From: JANXYW01 sp031400455
GTDB taxonomy: Bacteria; Chloroflexota; Dehalococcoidia; DSTF01; JACRBR01
Length of the DNA: 64,000 nt
Reading direction: 5' to 3'
Assembly: GCA_031400455.1 (NCBI GenBank)
Contig: JANNPX010000019.1
Span: 62,001-126,000, forward strand
The notes beneath the pieces were generated by a model. That model was not told where the DNA came from and did not search any database. It was given only the letters and a program-made list of their open reading frames with translations. A program made the translations under genes and the position numbers. Numbering within the stretch: position 1 is the first letter of the stretch; each line of letters starts with the position of its first letter. Below are positions 1 through 9,501 of the stretch, in pieces.

Positions 1-1
1 G

Positions 2-379
2 CCGGAGCCGGACGAGTGGTCGTGCCGCGAACTCGTCGCCCACATGGCGCACATGGAGCGCCGCTACACGGACTGGCTCGAGCGCATGGTCCGCACGGCC
101 GATCCGCGCATCGAGGCCTTCGACGGCGACTCCCCCAACCCGAACGCGAACCCCGAAGACGACGCCTTCGACTTGATGGACGAGTTCTCCGTCGTCCGTC
201 AGCAGACCGTCTACCTGCTCTGGTCGCTCGACGACGACGACTGGAAGCGCAATGGCATCCACCCCTACCTCGGGCCCCGCTCCGTCCTCGAAGTCACGCG
301 CGAGATGAACGAGCACGACCTCGCCCATCTCTGGCAGCTCCGTCGCCTCTGCGACCGCTTCGAAACCGCCTCCGTCTAG
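2..379 (+). CDS. DinB-family protein, 3' part only
   Basis: The frame is open to the left edge, so the true start lies outside the window; an internal ATG at 44 is probably not the start because coding-like sequence (EWSCRELVAH) precedes it. The visible 125 residues look like the C-terminal part of a DinB/YfiT four-helix bundle: a His in the first visible helix (ELVAHMAHMERRY) and a late H-x3-H pair (EHDLAHLWQL) sit where this family binds a metal ion. DinB-like proteins include thiol-dependent transferases and many of unknown function, so no substrate is assigned. Downstream lies a palindrome and the parS site. Confidence 0.7.
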   Translation, partial: PEPDEWSCRELVAHMAHMERRYTDWLERMVRTADPRIEAFDGDSPNPNANPEDDAFDLMDEFSVVRQQTVYLLWSLDDDDWKRNGIHPYLGPRSVLEVTREMNEHDLAHLWQLRRLCDRFETASV

Positions 380-611
380 CAGCGCCACGCGCGCCGGTGC
401 CGCCACCCGCGCGCGACGGTAGGGGCGCACGGCTGTGCGCCCTGCTCGTACGCGAACAATGTTTCACGTGAAACATTTGTTCTGACCGCCGAGGGCCGAC
501 GACAACCTCACCAACCCCAAAAAGACAACTCGCTGGCGTCGCGCCTCTGTGGTTAACCGTCGCCCAGCCGCTACGATGCGGCTTAAGAAAAACAGAAGGA
601 ATCAATCAAAC
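380..611. other. intergenic region with hairpin and parS
   Basis: This 232-base gap holds a palindrome at 423-442 (GGGCGCAC, loop GGCT, GTGCGCCC), the parS site at 460-475, and the leader of the deformylase gene with a possible -10 TACGAT at about 571-576. I see no gene in it. Confidence 0.6.
460..475. other. parS: parS site (ParB-binding palindrome)
   Basis: The 16 bases TGTTTCACGTGAAACA form a perfect palindrome, extending to 20 bases (458-477), and match the widely conserved chromosomal parS consensus. ParB binds such sites, spreads, and loads SMC to organise and segregate the origin region. The site is intergenic between a DinB gene and the deformylase gene. In most bacteria parS sites lie close to oriC, so this end is probably origin-proximal; no parA, parB, dnaA or DnaA-box cluster is visible here. 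Confidence 0.9.
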
Positions 612-1133
612 ATGCCTGTCCTGCCGATTCGCATCGCCGGTGATCCCGTCCTTCGTGAGAAGGCGAAGAAGATCCGCAAGGTCGACGATGCGTCGCTCCA
701 GCAGCTCATCGACGACATGATCGCCACGATGCACAACGCGCCAGGGGTCGGTCTCGCAGCGCCGCAGGTCGGCGTGTCGTTGCGCGTCGTCGTCATCGAG
801 ACGCCGGAGGATGGCCTGATGGCGCTCATCAACCCGGAAGTCGTGAAGTCATCCGGCGAGCGTCGCCTCATGGAAGGGTGCCTCAGCGTCCCCGGCTACC
901 AGGCCGAAATCACCCGCTCAAAGCAGGTAACGGTCAAAGCGCTTGACCGCGAAGGCAAAGAGGTGCGCATCAAAGCTACCGAAACCCTGCTCGCGCAGGC
1001 GCTCGAACACGAAATCGACCACATAAACGGCATCCTCTACATCGATCACCTCGATAGCCACGACCAACTGATCCCCACCCGCTCGTCCATCGACGATGCC
1101 GAGCCGCAGGAAGTCGAAGTTAGCCTCGCCTGA
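612..1133 (+). CDS. def: peptide deformylase
   Basis: Removes the formyl group from the N-terminal methionine of new proteins, using a bound metal (Fe or Zn). All three family motifs are present: GVGLAAPQVG (about residues 46-55), EGCLSVPG with the metal-binding Cys, and HEIDHINGILY with the two metal His and the catalytic Glu. Length, 173 residues, is normal. The start at 612 is preferred over an upstream in-frame GTG because AGAAGGA lies just before it and the family N-terminus begins here (MPVLPI). The C-terminal 25 residues after the core are acidic and poorly conserved. Confidence 0.96.
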   Translation: MPVLPIRIAGDPVLREKAKKIRKVDDASLQQLIDDMIATMHNAPGVGLAAPQVGVSLRVVVIETPEDGLMALINPEVVKSSGERRLMEGCLSVPGYQAEITRSKQVTVKALDREGKEVRIKATETLLAQALEHEIDHINGILYIDHLDSHDQLIPTRSSIDDAEPQEVEVSLA

Positions 1134-1207
1134 CCGCCCCGCCGGGTGCTGGTCGGCGTTCCGCAGCTCCGGTGCTGGTTGGCGGACAGTGAGCCTGATT
1201 CCACAAG

Positions 1208-1228
1208 ATTCTTCGCTTCGCTCAGAAT
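1208..1228. repeat. imperfect palindrome ATTCT...AGAAT
   Basis: ATTCT and AGAAT arms flank TCGCTTCGCTC, giving a small hairpin 36 bases before the next start. By memory this word resembles short intergenic repeats scattered in many bacterial genomes; one copy was noticed here. A nearby direct repeat (GGTGCTGGT, 1145 and 1171) lies in the same gap. Confidence 0.4.
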
Positions 1229-1251
1229 GACGGTGGGTGCGCGCGGAATGA

Positions 1252-1264
1252 CATACTGCGTTCC
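1252..1264 (+). promoter_or_regulatory. candidate leaderless -10 (CATACT)
   Basis: CATACT at 1252-1257 is followed by 7 bases and the ATG of the CCA-adding/HD gene, with no Shine-Dalgarno sequence. Transcription would begin at or next to the start codon, as at other genes in this window. Confidence 0.45.
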
Positions 1265-2760
<1,496 letters not shown>

Positions 2761-2764
<4 letters not shown>

Positions 2765-3090
2765 ACGCAGCGGAAATCGGATTCATCGCGATTCTGGCAA
2801 TCGTGGTTGCGTTCTACCTCATCGTCCTGCGGCCGCAGCAGCAGGAACAGAGTCGCCAGCAGAAGGACATCAAGGATCTTCAGGTCGGCGACGAAGTGCT
2901 GACGACCTCGGGGTTCCTCGGTACCGTTAAGGACGTGGTCATCCCTGAGAGCGGACCGGTACAGATCGTAATCGACTTCGGAAACGGCGTTGTGATGAGC
3001 GCGCTTTCGAGCGCTATAGCGCAGCGGGTGGCCGCCGGCCAGACGCTGTTCTCCGGGGCGCTCTCGAGTTCTAAAGAAGAGGGGAACTGA
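2761..3090 (+). CDS. yajC: preprotein translocase subunit YajC
   Basis: Small membrane partner of SecDF at the Sec translocon. One N-terminal transmembrane helix (IGFIAILAIVVAFYLIVL) is followed by the diagnostic RPQQQEQSRQQ and the conserved LQVGDEVLTTSGFLGTV segment. Length 109, typical. It overlaps the upstream HD gene by 4 bases and secD by 1 base (TGATG), so translation of the run is probably coupled. The order yajC-secD-secF is widely conserved and supports the call. Confidence 0.96.
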
Positions 3091-4763
3091 TGCGCAGGTG
3101 GTGGAATCGCTTATCCGTCCTCGTGATCCTCGCCATTGCCGCCGGGGCGATCTACGCCGTCTGGCCAGACGAGCCGGATCGCTACCTGCCCGATGCCCTC
3201 TCGCTTCCGAGCGGCCGGGGCATTCCGAGCACGATCGGCGGCATTGACCTGCCCTGCAAGGCGAACGAAGCCAGCGACGACACGAACCCGTCCAGCGACT
3301 GCCGCGGCATGACGCTGGGGCTCGACCTCCAAGGCGGTTCGCGCATCACGTTGCAGGCTGACGTCTCAGGGCTGAATGTCGACGATGAGCAAATCGATTC
3401 TGGCCTGGACGCCGCGAAGACGATCGTCGAGAACCGCATCAACCCGTTCGGTGTGTCGGAGTCGACCGTCGTCCGGTCGGGCAAGGATCGACTGATCGTG
3501 GAACTGCCGGGCGTCAGCGCGCAGACGGCACGCGACATCACACGCCCCGCGGTGCTCATGTTCTGCGAAGGAATCCAACCCGGCGGACAGGCAGGTGGCG
3601 CCGGGACGCCGCTCGGCACGGTGCCCAACGGCGCCGCTGTCGTGTACAAACCCGGCACGTGCGACCCGGATGTTGACGCAAACGGCCAGGTTCCCGTTCG
3701 CGGCGCGGACGGCACGATAACGCGCGTCACGCCATCGTTCACGACGCAGCCGATCTTGGACACCGTCGTGTGGATACCCGCCAAAGGCGACCTCAACGGC
3801 GCGGCGACCGTCATGACGGGCTCGTTCCTCAAGTCGAACAGCAAGGTCGAGTTTGGCTCTCTTGGCGAGCCACTCCTCGTATTCAACATGACCGACGATG
3901 GCCAGAAGGTCTTCGGGTCACTGTCGCAGCGCCTCGTCGGATTACCGCTCGCTACCTTCCTGGATGGCGAACCCATCCGCGGGAAGAGCGGCTCCATCAT
4001 CGCGCCAACCATCAACTCGCAGATCACCGACACGGGCCAGACGACGGGCCTCACGCTGAGCGACGCGAAGAAACTGCGGACATTCCTCAATAACGGCGCC
4101 TTCCCGATCCCGTTGAAGGTAATCCAGCAGCAGGATGTGGACGCGACGCTCGGCGACAAGGCGGTGCTGCACTCGGTCCAGGCGGGCCTCGTGGCGATGC
4201 TGCTGATCATGGCGTTCATGACGCTCTACTACCGCCTGCCGGGCGCGCTCGCGAGCCTGGCGCTGGTCGTTTACACCGCGGTCGTGCTGGCGCTGTTCAA
4301 GATCGGCATCCCCGGATCAGGTCCGGTGACGTTGACGCTCGCCGGCATCGCGGCGTTCGTGCTTTCCGTTGGTATCGCGGTCGACGCCAACATCCTTATC
4401 TTCGAGCGTACGAAGGAAGAATTGCGAAACGGCCGCAGCCTGATGCCCGCCGTCGAAGCCGGCTTCTCGCGTGCGTGGTCATCGATCCGTGACAGCAACA
4501 TTTCGACCCTGATCACTTGCGGCATCCTCTACTGGATGGGGAGCCAGTTTGCATCGAGCCTGATCAAGGGCTTCGCGCTCACGCTCGCTATCGGCGTGAT
4601 CATCAGTTTATTCTCGGCGATCACCGTCACGCGCACGTTCCTGCGTCTGGCGATCAGGACGCCGCTCGCGCGCCCGCTCTGGCTCTGGACCGACGACAAG
4701 CCCGATGCAGATACGCCGATGTCCACGCAAGGCATCGCCGGCATGGAGGTCGCCGATGCTTAA
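3090..4763 (+). CDS. secD: protein translocase subunit SecD
   Basis: RND-type membrane protein that uses the proton gradient to pull exported proteins away from the translocon. It has an N-terminal transmembrane helix (about 7-27), the LGLDLQGGSRITLQAD motif near 75, a large extracytoplasmic region with IVENRINPFGVSE and VELPGV, and five helices from about 355 with AGIAAFVLSVGIAVDANILIFERTKEE. Length 557. The extracytoplasmic part carries a Gly/Pro/Cys-containing insert (about 155-215) that is not part of the core family as I know it. Its stop lies 8 bases inside secF. Confidence 0.97.
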   Translation: MRRWWNRLSVLVILAIAAGAIYAVWPDEPDRYLPDALSLPSGRGIPSTIGGIDLPCKANEASDDTNPSSDCRGMTLGLDLQGGSRITLQADVSGLNVDDEQIDSGLDAAKTIVENRINPFGVSESTVVRSGKDRLIVELPGVSAQTARDITRPAVLMFCEGIQPGGQAGGAGTPLGTVPNGAAVVYKPGTCDPDVDANGQVPVRGADGTITRVTPSFTTQPILDTVVWIPAKGDLNGAATVMTGSFLKSNSKVEFGSLGEPLLVFNMTDDGQKVFGSLSQRLVGLPLATFLDGEPIRGKSGSIIAPTINSQITDTGQTTGLTLSDAKKLRTFLNNGAFPIPLKVIQQQDVDATLGDKAVLHSVQAGLVAMLLIMAFMTLYYRLPGALASLALVVYTAVVLALFKIGIPGSGPVTLTLAGIAAFVLSVGIAVDANILIFERTKEELRNGRSLMPAVEAGFSRAWSSIRDSNISTLITCGILYWMGSQFASSLIKGFALTLAIGVIISLFSAITVTRTFLRLAIRTPLARPLWLWTDDKPDADTPMSTQGIAGMEVADA

Positions 4764-5763
4764 CCTGGTCGCCAAGCGCAACTGGTTCTACCTGTTCTCA
4801 TTCATACTGGTGATCCCCGGGGCGATCTCGCTGCTTATCCCGCCGCGCCTCCAGCCGGGAATCGAATTCACGTCGGGCACGACATTCTCGTTCCGCTACG
4901 CCCAGCAGACATCGTCCGAAGATGTGAAGTCGCTGATTTCCGACCTGGGCCACTCCGAAGCGCGCGTGCAGCGCACGGGGGAAAACCAGTTCCTTGTGCA
5001 GACGAAGGAGATCGAGGGCTCCGCAACGACGCCGCCTGTCGGCCCTGCGCTCCCGTCCGAACGCGAAGCGATCGAATCGGCACTGAGCGGCAAGAACGGT
5101 GGGTTCCTCGACACGCTAGGCAATCCGACGACGCAGTTCACCGAATTCTCCTCCGTGTCCGCCTCCGTTTCGAAGGAGATCGGGAAGAACGCCGCATACG
5201 CGGTGCTGCTTGCCTCGCTCTTCATCATGGGCTACATCACGTACGCCTTCCGTAACGTGCCGCACTCCCTACGCTACGGCGTCTCCGCCATCGTGGCACT
5301 GCTGCACGACGTGCTGCTGGTCGTCGGCATCTTCTCCATTCTGGGCAAGGTGTTCGATGTTGAGGTCAACACGTTCTTCATCACGGGCATACTCACCGTC
5401 GTCGGCTTCTCCGTACACGACTCGATCGTCGTGTTCGACCGCGTGCGAGAGAACGTTGCGCACGGGCGCATCCGCAGCTTCCCCGACGCGGTGAACCACA
5501 GCTTGCTGCAGACGATGGGCCGCTCGTTCATGACGACGCTGACCGTCATCTTTGCGGTCTTGTCGTTGCTGCTCCTCGGTGGCGGGAGCATCCGCGACTT
5601 CCTGCTCGTGCTGCTCATCGGCATCACGACGGGGACGTACAGCTCCGTCTTCATCGCGAGCATGTTACTCGTGACGTGGCAGCAGGGCGACATCCCGCGC
5701 GCCTGGCGCCGCTTCCGCGGCCAGCAGGCTCCCGGCCACGTCGAGGCGGTAACGGCGGAGTAG
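4756..5763 (+). CDS. secF: protein translocase subunit SecF
   Basis: Partner of SecD in the export complex. Key signatures are the N-terminal helix (NWFYLFSFILVIPGAISLL), PGIEFTSGT, and the C-terminal block with FFITGILTVVGFSVHDSIVVFDRVRE, where the conserved Asp and Arg lie. Length 335. The ATG at 4756, inside the end of secD, was chosen over an in-frame start at 4705 because the family begins close to this first helix. A strong hairpin terminator follows at 5783. Confidence 0.97.
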   Translation: MLNLVAKRNWFYLFSFILVIPGAISLLIPPRLQPGIEFTSGTTFSFRYAQQTSSEDVKSLISDLGHSEARVQRTGENQFLVQTKEIEGSATTPPVGPALPSEREAIESALSGKNGGFLDTLGNPTTQFTEFSSVSASVSKEIGKNAAYAVLLASLFIMGYITYAFRNVPHSLRYGVSAIVALLHDVLLVVGIFSILGKVFDVEVNTFFITGILTVVGFSVHDSIVVFDRVRENVAHGRIRSFPDAVNHSLLQTMGRSFMTTLTVIFAVLSLLLLGGGSIRDFLLVLLIGITTGTYSSVFIASMLLVTWQQGDIPRAWRRFRGQQAPGHVEAVTAE

Positions 5764-5782
5764 TTCGCTGATAATCGAATAC

Positions 5783-5814
5783 AAAGAGGCCGCCCACGAT
5801 GGGCGGCCTCTTTG
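5783..5814. terminator. Rho-independent terminator after secF
   Basis: AAAGAGGCCGCCC and GGGCGGCCTCTTT form a 13-bp perfect stem around an ACGAT loop, ending in TTTG. It closes the HD-yajC-secD-secF run. Confidence 0.9.
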
Positions 5815-5870
5815 TTCCCCCCGGCGGAGCCGTCGCTCGGATTCAGCGAGTCGTGGTGGACCGTGAAGCC

Positions 5871-5926
5871 GCGAACTGCCAACTACCGACTACCAACTAC
5901 GAACTACGAATCGCGAACTGTAGACT
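5871..5926. repeat. degenerate heptamer array (AACTACG type)
   Basis: Consecutive 7-base units such as CCAACTA, CCGACTA, CCAACTA and CGAACTA continue up to the start of the next gene. The last unit runs into the -10-like TAGACT. A second, related array sits before gltX at 6957-7033. Confidence 0.75.
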
Positions 5927-5932
5927 CCCCAC
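5921..5932 (+). promoter_or_regulatory. leaderless promoter -10 (TAGACT)
   Basis: TAGACT at 5921-5926, then six bases (CCCCAC), then ATG. There is no Shine-Dalgarno sequence. The same arrangement (TAAACT, CCCCGC, ATG) precedes gltX. Confidence 0.6.
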
Positions 5933-6958
5933 ATGATCGGCTTCCTCTACGACCCGATGTTCCTCGAGCACGATACGGGCGCGCACCCAGAGAACGGCAA
6001 CCGCATGCTGGCGACGATGGCGCTGCTCGAAGACTGCGGCCTGCTCGCGCAGCTCACGCGCATTGATGCTCGAGATGCCACGCCCGCCGAGCTGGCGTTG
6101 GTACACGATCCGGCGTTTGTCGCGGCGGTGGAGCGTGCGGCGCGAGAGGGCGGCGGCTGGGTCGATCCGGATACGCTGATTACGCTGCGCTCGTACGATG
6201 TCGCCGCGCGCGTTGTCGGGGGCACGCTCGCCGCGCTCGATGCCGTGGTCGCAGGGAGCGTCGAGTCGGCGTTCTGCCTGGTGCGGCCACCGGGGCATCA
6301 CGCGACGCCTCGTCAGGCGATGGGGTTCTGCCTGTTCAACCACGCCGCGGTGGTCGCGCGCTACGCGAACACGAAGCACGGGCTCGAGCGCGTCGCCATC
6401 GTCGATTTCGACGTGCACCACGGCAACGGCACGCAGGACGCCTTCTACGAGGATCCGGCCGTGCTGTACGTCTCCACGCACGAGTACCCGTTCTATCCAG
6501 GCACGGGCGCTGCGCGAGAGATCGGCGCGGGCGACGGCCGCGGCTACAACATCAACATTCCGATGCCGCACGGCTGTGGCGACGACGCGTATCGCCGCGC
6601 GTTCGGGGAGGTCGTGCTGCCGGCACTGCGTCGTTACCGCCCGGAGTTGATCCTCGTGTCGGCGGGCTACGATGCGCACTTCGCCGACGAGATCGCCGGC
6701 GAGCAACTGAGCGTCGATGGCTACGGCGCTCTGACGTCGATGCTCAAGCAGGCTGCGGAAGAGCTGTGCGGCGGTCGCCTGCTCTTTGCGCTCGAAGGTG
6801 GTTACCACCTCGTCGCGCTGCCGTGGTCGATCCGCCGCACCATCGAAGTGCTGCGCGGCGATGCGCCGACGCCGGATCCGATCGGCACGCCGGCGACGGA
6901 CACGCCGCGTGAGTTCGATGCGATGCTCACCGAGGTGAAGGCGCTGCACGGACTCTGA
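5933..6958 (+). CDS. histone deacetylase family hydrolase
   Basis: Zinc-dependent deacetylase of the arginase/HDAC fold; bacterial members act on acetylpolyamines, acetylated proteins or acetoin-related substrates, and the substrate here is unknown. Visible motifs are RPPGHHA with the paired catalytic His (about residue 120), DFDVHHGNGTQ with the metal-binding Asp and His, STHEYPFYPGTG, and SAGYDAHFADE with the second metal Asp. Length 341, typical of class II-like bacterial HDACs. It stands alone between a terminator and gltX, and its start follows a heptamer array and a -10 element. Confidence 0.92.
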   Translation: MIGFLYDPMFLEHDTGAHPENGNRMLATMALLEDCGLLAQLTRIDARDATPAELALVHDPAFVAAVERAAREGGGWVDPDTLITLRSYDVAARVVGGTLAALDAVVAGSVESAFCLVRPPGHHATPRQAMGFCLFNHAAVVARYANTKHGLERVAIVDFDVHHGNGTQDAFYEDPAVLYVSTHEYPFYPGTGAAREIGAGDGRGYNINIPMPHGCGDDAYRRAFGEVVLPALRRYRPELILVSAGYDAHFADEIAGEQLSVDGYGALTSMLKQAAEELCGGRLLFALEGGYHLVALPWSIRRTIEVLRGDAPTPDPIGTPATDTPREFDAMLTEVKALHGL

Positions 6959-7033
6959 GAACCGAGAACTGAGAACGTAGAACCTCGAACCGAAGACGGC
7001 GAACTACGAACTAAGAACTACAAACTGTAAACT
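6957..7033. repeat. degenerate heptamer array (GAACTAC type)
   Basis: About eleven 7-base units (GAACCGA, GAACTGA, GAACGTA and so on, then GAACTAC, GAACTAA, GAACTAC) fill the whole gap between the HDAC stop and gltX. The final units include the TAAACT -10 element of gltX. Confidence 0.75.
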
Positions 7034-7039
7034 CCCCGC
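7028..7039 (+). promoter_or_regulatory. leaderless promoter -10 (TAAACT)
   Basis: TAAACT at 7028-7033, six bases, then the gltX ATG at 7040. There is no Shine-Dalgarno sequence. Confidence 0.6.
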
Positions 7040-8503
7040 ATGACCGTCCGAACTCGATACGCTCCCAGCCCCACCGGCGTACCTCACATTGGCAATCTGC
7101 GCACCGCGATCTTCGACTATCTGCTAGCGCGGCATCACGGCGGGCAGTTCATCCTGCGGCTCGAAGACACCGATCGTACGCGGCTCGATCTGGATTCGAT
7201 CCCGCGGATCTCGGAGAGCCTGCGCTGGCTCGGGCTGGACTACGACGAGGGGCCGGATGTCGGCGGGCCGTACGGGCCGTACGTGCAGTCGGAGCGCATC
7301 GATTCGTACCGCGCGGCGGCGGACCGGCTGCTGGCGCAGGGCGACGCGTACGAGTGCTGGTGCTCGTCGGCGCGGCTGGATGCGCTGCGCACGGAGCAGA
7401 CGCGCCTCAAGCAGCCTCCGAAGTACGACCGCCGCTGCCGCGAGCGGCAAGGCCAGGCCGAAGCCCGGCGCGAGGCCGAGGCGGAGGGCCGCAACTGCGT
7501 CGTGCGGTTCAAGACGCCAGACACCGGCACGATCACGCTGCACGACGCGATCTACGACGATTCCACATTCGACTTGGCGACGATCGACGACTTCGTGATG
7601 CTGAAGTCGGACGGTTTCCCGACGTACCACCTGGGCTACATCGTCGACGACGAGGCGATGAAGATCACGCACGTGCTGCGCGGCAATGAGTGGATCTCCT
7701 CCGCGCCACGGCATCTGCTGATCTATCGCGCGCTGGCCTTCGAGCCGCCGGTGCTGGCGCACCTGCCGCTCGTGCTGGGGCCCGACGGCGCGAAGCTCAG
7801 CAAGCGGCACGGCGCCACGAGCGTCTTCGAATATCGCGACGCGGGCTATTTGCCCGAGGCGATGTTCAACTTTCTCGCGCTGATCGGCTGGTCGCTGGAC
7901 GACAAGACGGAGATCATCTCGCGCGAGCAGTTCATCGAGCACTTCACGCTCGACCGCATCGTCAAGAATCCGGCGGTGTTCAACATCGAGAAGCTGACGT
8001 GGATGAACGGCATGTACATCCGCGAGATGCCAGAGGACCGACTGGCGGAACTGTTCGCACAGACGCTGGAGCGCGATCTGCCGGCATCGGTCGCGCGCCC
8101 AATCGATCGAGCGCTCGTCGCGCGCATCGCGCCGCTGATCCGCGAGCGCGTCAAGCTGCTGACGGAGGTCGCCGGCTACTGCGACTTCTTCTTCTCCGAC
8201 GATCTGAGCTACGCGAAGGAAGATCTGCTCGGCAAAGCGTTCAAGGATCGACCCGCAGATGCGAAGGCGGCGCTGGTGCGCGTGGCCGATGCGGCAGCAG
8301 ACGCGGAGTGGACGCACGATGCCCTCGAAGCGGCGATGCGCGCGCTGGCCGACGAGATCGGCGCGAAGGCGGGCGATCTGTTCTCGCTGATCCGGCTCGC
8401 CGTGACGGGCCGCAAGGTGACGCCGCCGCTCTTCGAGAGCATGGAGATCCTCGGCAAGGATCGCTGTCTTGCTCGGCTGCGGATCGCCGCGGATTCGCTC
8501 TGA
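7040..8503 (+). CDS. gltX: glutamyl-tRNA synthetase
   Basis: Class I aminoacyl-tRNA synthetase that attaches glutamate to tRNA-Glu. The N-terminus has PSPTGVPHIGNLRTA (the HIGH-type motif) and the later KLSKRHG (KMSKS type, about residues 252-258). A zinc-site-like C-x-C...C arrangement (ECWCSS...RRC) lies near 108-130. Length 487. Directly downstream are tRNA-Gln and tRNA-Glu, and gatB is in the same window. No glutaminyl-tRNA synthetase was seen, so this enzyme probably charges both tRNAs (inference). Confidence 0.97.
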   Translation: MTVRTRYAPSPTGVPHIGNLRTAIFDYLLARHHGGQFILRLEDTDRTRLDLDSIPRISESLRWLGLDYDEGPDVGGPYGPYVQSERIDSYRAAADRLLAQGDAYECWCSSARLDALRTEQTRLKQPPKYDRRCRERQGQAEARREAEAEGRNCVVRFKTPDTGTITLHDAIYDDSTFDLATIDDFVMLKSDGFPTYHLGYIVDDEAMKITHVLRGNEWISSAPRHLLIYRALAFEPPVLAHLPLVLGPDGAKLSKRHGATSVFEYRDAGYLPEAMFNFLALIGWSLDDKTEIISREQFIEHFTLDRIVKNPAVFNIEKLTWMNGMYIREMPEDRLAELFAQTLERDLPASVARPIDRALVARIAPLIRERVKLLTEVAGYCDFFFSDDLSYAKEDLLGKAFKDRPADAKAALVRVADAAADAEWTHDALEAAMRALADEIGAKAGDLFSLIRLAVTGRKVTPPLFESMEILGKDRCLARLRIAADSL

Positions 8504-8522
8504 TTCGTACGGGTAGCGCCTG

Positions 8523-8552
8523 TTGTCGGCCCAAAATCGCCCATGCTAGACT
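8523..8552 (+). promoter_or_regulatory. promoter of the tRNA pair
   Basis: TTGTCG (8523-8528), an 18-base spacer and TAGACT (8547-8552). The first tRNA starts 12 bases after the -10. Confidence 0.55.
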
Positions 8553-8564
8553 AGGTGCTGGCGA

Positions 8565-8638
8565 TGGGGATTCGTCTAATGGTAGGACAGCAGATTCTGG
8601 ATCTGTATGTGGGGGTTCGAGTCCTCCATCCCCAGCCA
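8565..8638 (+). tRNA. tRNA-Gln (anticodon CTG), CCA encoded
   Basis: A full cloverleaf: acceptor stem TGGGGAT/ATCCCCA, anticodon loop TTCTGGA giving CUG, T-arm GGGGG-TTCGAGT-CCTCC, discriminator G and an encoded CCA. The U1-A72 pair is a known feature of bacterial tRNA-Gln and is used by the GatCAB amidotransferase to pick its substrate. Confidence 0.96.
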
Positions 8639-8641
8639 CAT

Positions 8642-8718
8642 GGCGCGTTCGTCTAGCGGCCCAGGACATCGCCCTCTCAAGGCGGAGATCGCGGGTTCGA
8701 ATCCCGCACGCGCTACCA
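8642..8718 (+). tRNA. tRNA-Glu (anticodon CTC), CCA encoded
   Basis: Acceptor stem GGCGCGT/ACGCGCT with a G1-U72 wobble, anticodon loop CTCTCAA giving CUC, T-arm GCGGG-TTCGAAT-CCCGC, discriminator A and an encoded CCA. It lies 3 bases after tRNA-Gln and is presumably co-transcribed with it. Confidence 0.96.
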
Positions 8719-8728
8719 CTGCGAACTG

Positions 8729-8757
8729 AAGGCTCCGCCGCGGCGGAGCCTTTCGCT
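8729..8757 (+). terminator. terminator after the tRNA pair
   Basis: AAGGCTCCGCCG and CGGCGGAGCCTT form a perfect 24-base palindrome followed by TTCGCTT. Confidence 0.75.
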
Positions 8758-8851
8758 TATTCCGAAGGCCTGCAATGTCCGTACGGTAGCATCACGCTAA
8801 GTCTATGTAGCTGCTGGTAGACACCGTGAAGCGCAACCAGCCGGAGGCACT

Positions 8852-9478
8852 GTGGTCACGATCAGAGGATGCACTTGGCTAGCCTTCCTCGGCGTTCTTG
8901 TCTCCTGTGCTCTCTCAGTATCGTGCTCCTCGAGTTCAGGCGAGCGCGACGGATGGCCCCGCTACGCTGCCGTATACAGCATCGAAGAGGGCACCGGGGA
9001 TCATACGAGAGTCAAGATCATCAAACTAACCTATGATGGATCAGATGGCTGGCGCGAGGACACAATCGCGGATTCTGAGACTCCATCGACTGCCGGATCA
9101 TGGTCGGAGTATCGCGCTCCTGAACTAACTCAATATCTTGCCGATCAGGAAAGAACGGCGACTCAGGTCGCCGCTCCGGGAGAGTCCATATTTCCGATAA
9201 CGCCATGGGGCTATCCAATCGCGTCAGCAGAGGCTCTCTTGAGGCTTGGCTGGGAGAGGAAGGACGGCGCTCACGACATCGAGAAGGTAGTGGAGTACGA
9301 ACTCCTTTGTGAGCCGACGCGGCCGGCGTTTGAGTGTCCGAGTGCGAACGCTGGCACTGTGAAGGGTGTCGAGCGGTTCGTGCGGGACAGCCATGGTATT
9401 CCGATCGAATACACCGACACGGTCGCTGGTCGACTGGTGCGCCACGTGCACGCAGTGTTGGTAGACGTTCGCGACTAG
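8852..9478 (+). CDS. putative lipoprotein of unknown function
   Basis: Starts at GTG with GGAGG five bases upstream. The first 26 residues are a lipoprotein signal: a hydrophobic stretch (LAFLGVLVSCALSVSC) ending in a lipobox-like LSVSC followed by a Ser-rich linker. The mature part (about 180 residues) has no motif I recognise; it contains two Cys near the end (LLCEP, FECPS) that could pair. It is a single gene convergent with another lipoprotein gene (23 bases apart). The protein is probably anchored on the outer face of the cytoplasmic membrane. Confidence 0.7.
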   Translation: MVTIRGCTWLAFLGVLVSCALSVSCSSSSGERDGWPRYAAVYSIEEGTGDHTRVKIIKLTYDGSDGWREDTIADSETPSTAGSWSEYRAPELTQYLADQERTATQVAAPGESIFPITPWGYPIASAEALLRLGWERKDGAHDIEKVVEYELLCEPTRPAFECPSANAGTVKGVERFVRDSHGIPIEYTDTVAGRLVRHVHAVLVDVRD

Positions 9479-9501
9479 TCTTCCCGGCGGGTTCGGCCGA
9501 C

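Noticed and set aside
6957..7033. Short repeats as a CRISPR array
   Set aside because: Units are 7 bases without spacers.
7124..8317. Long open frame on the strand opposite gltX
   Set aside because: It is Arg/Val/Leu-rich with no motif, and gltX on the other strand is certain; long antisense frames are common in GC-rich DNA.
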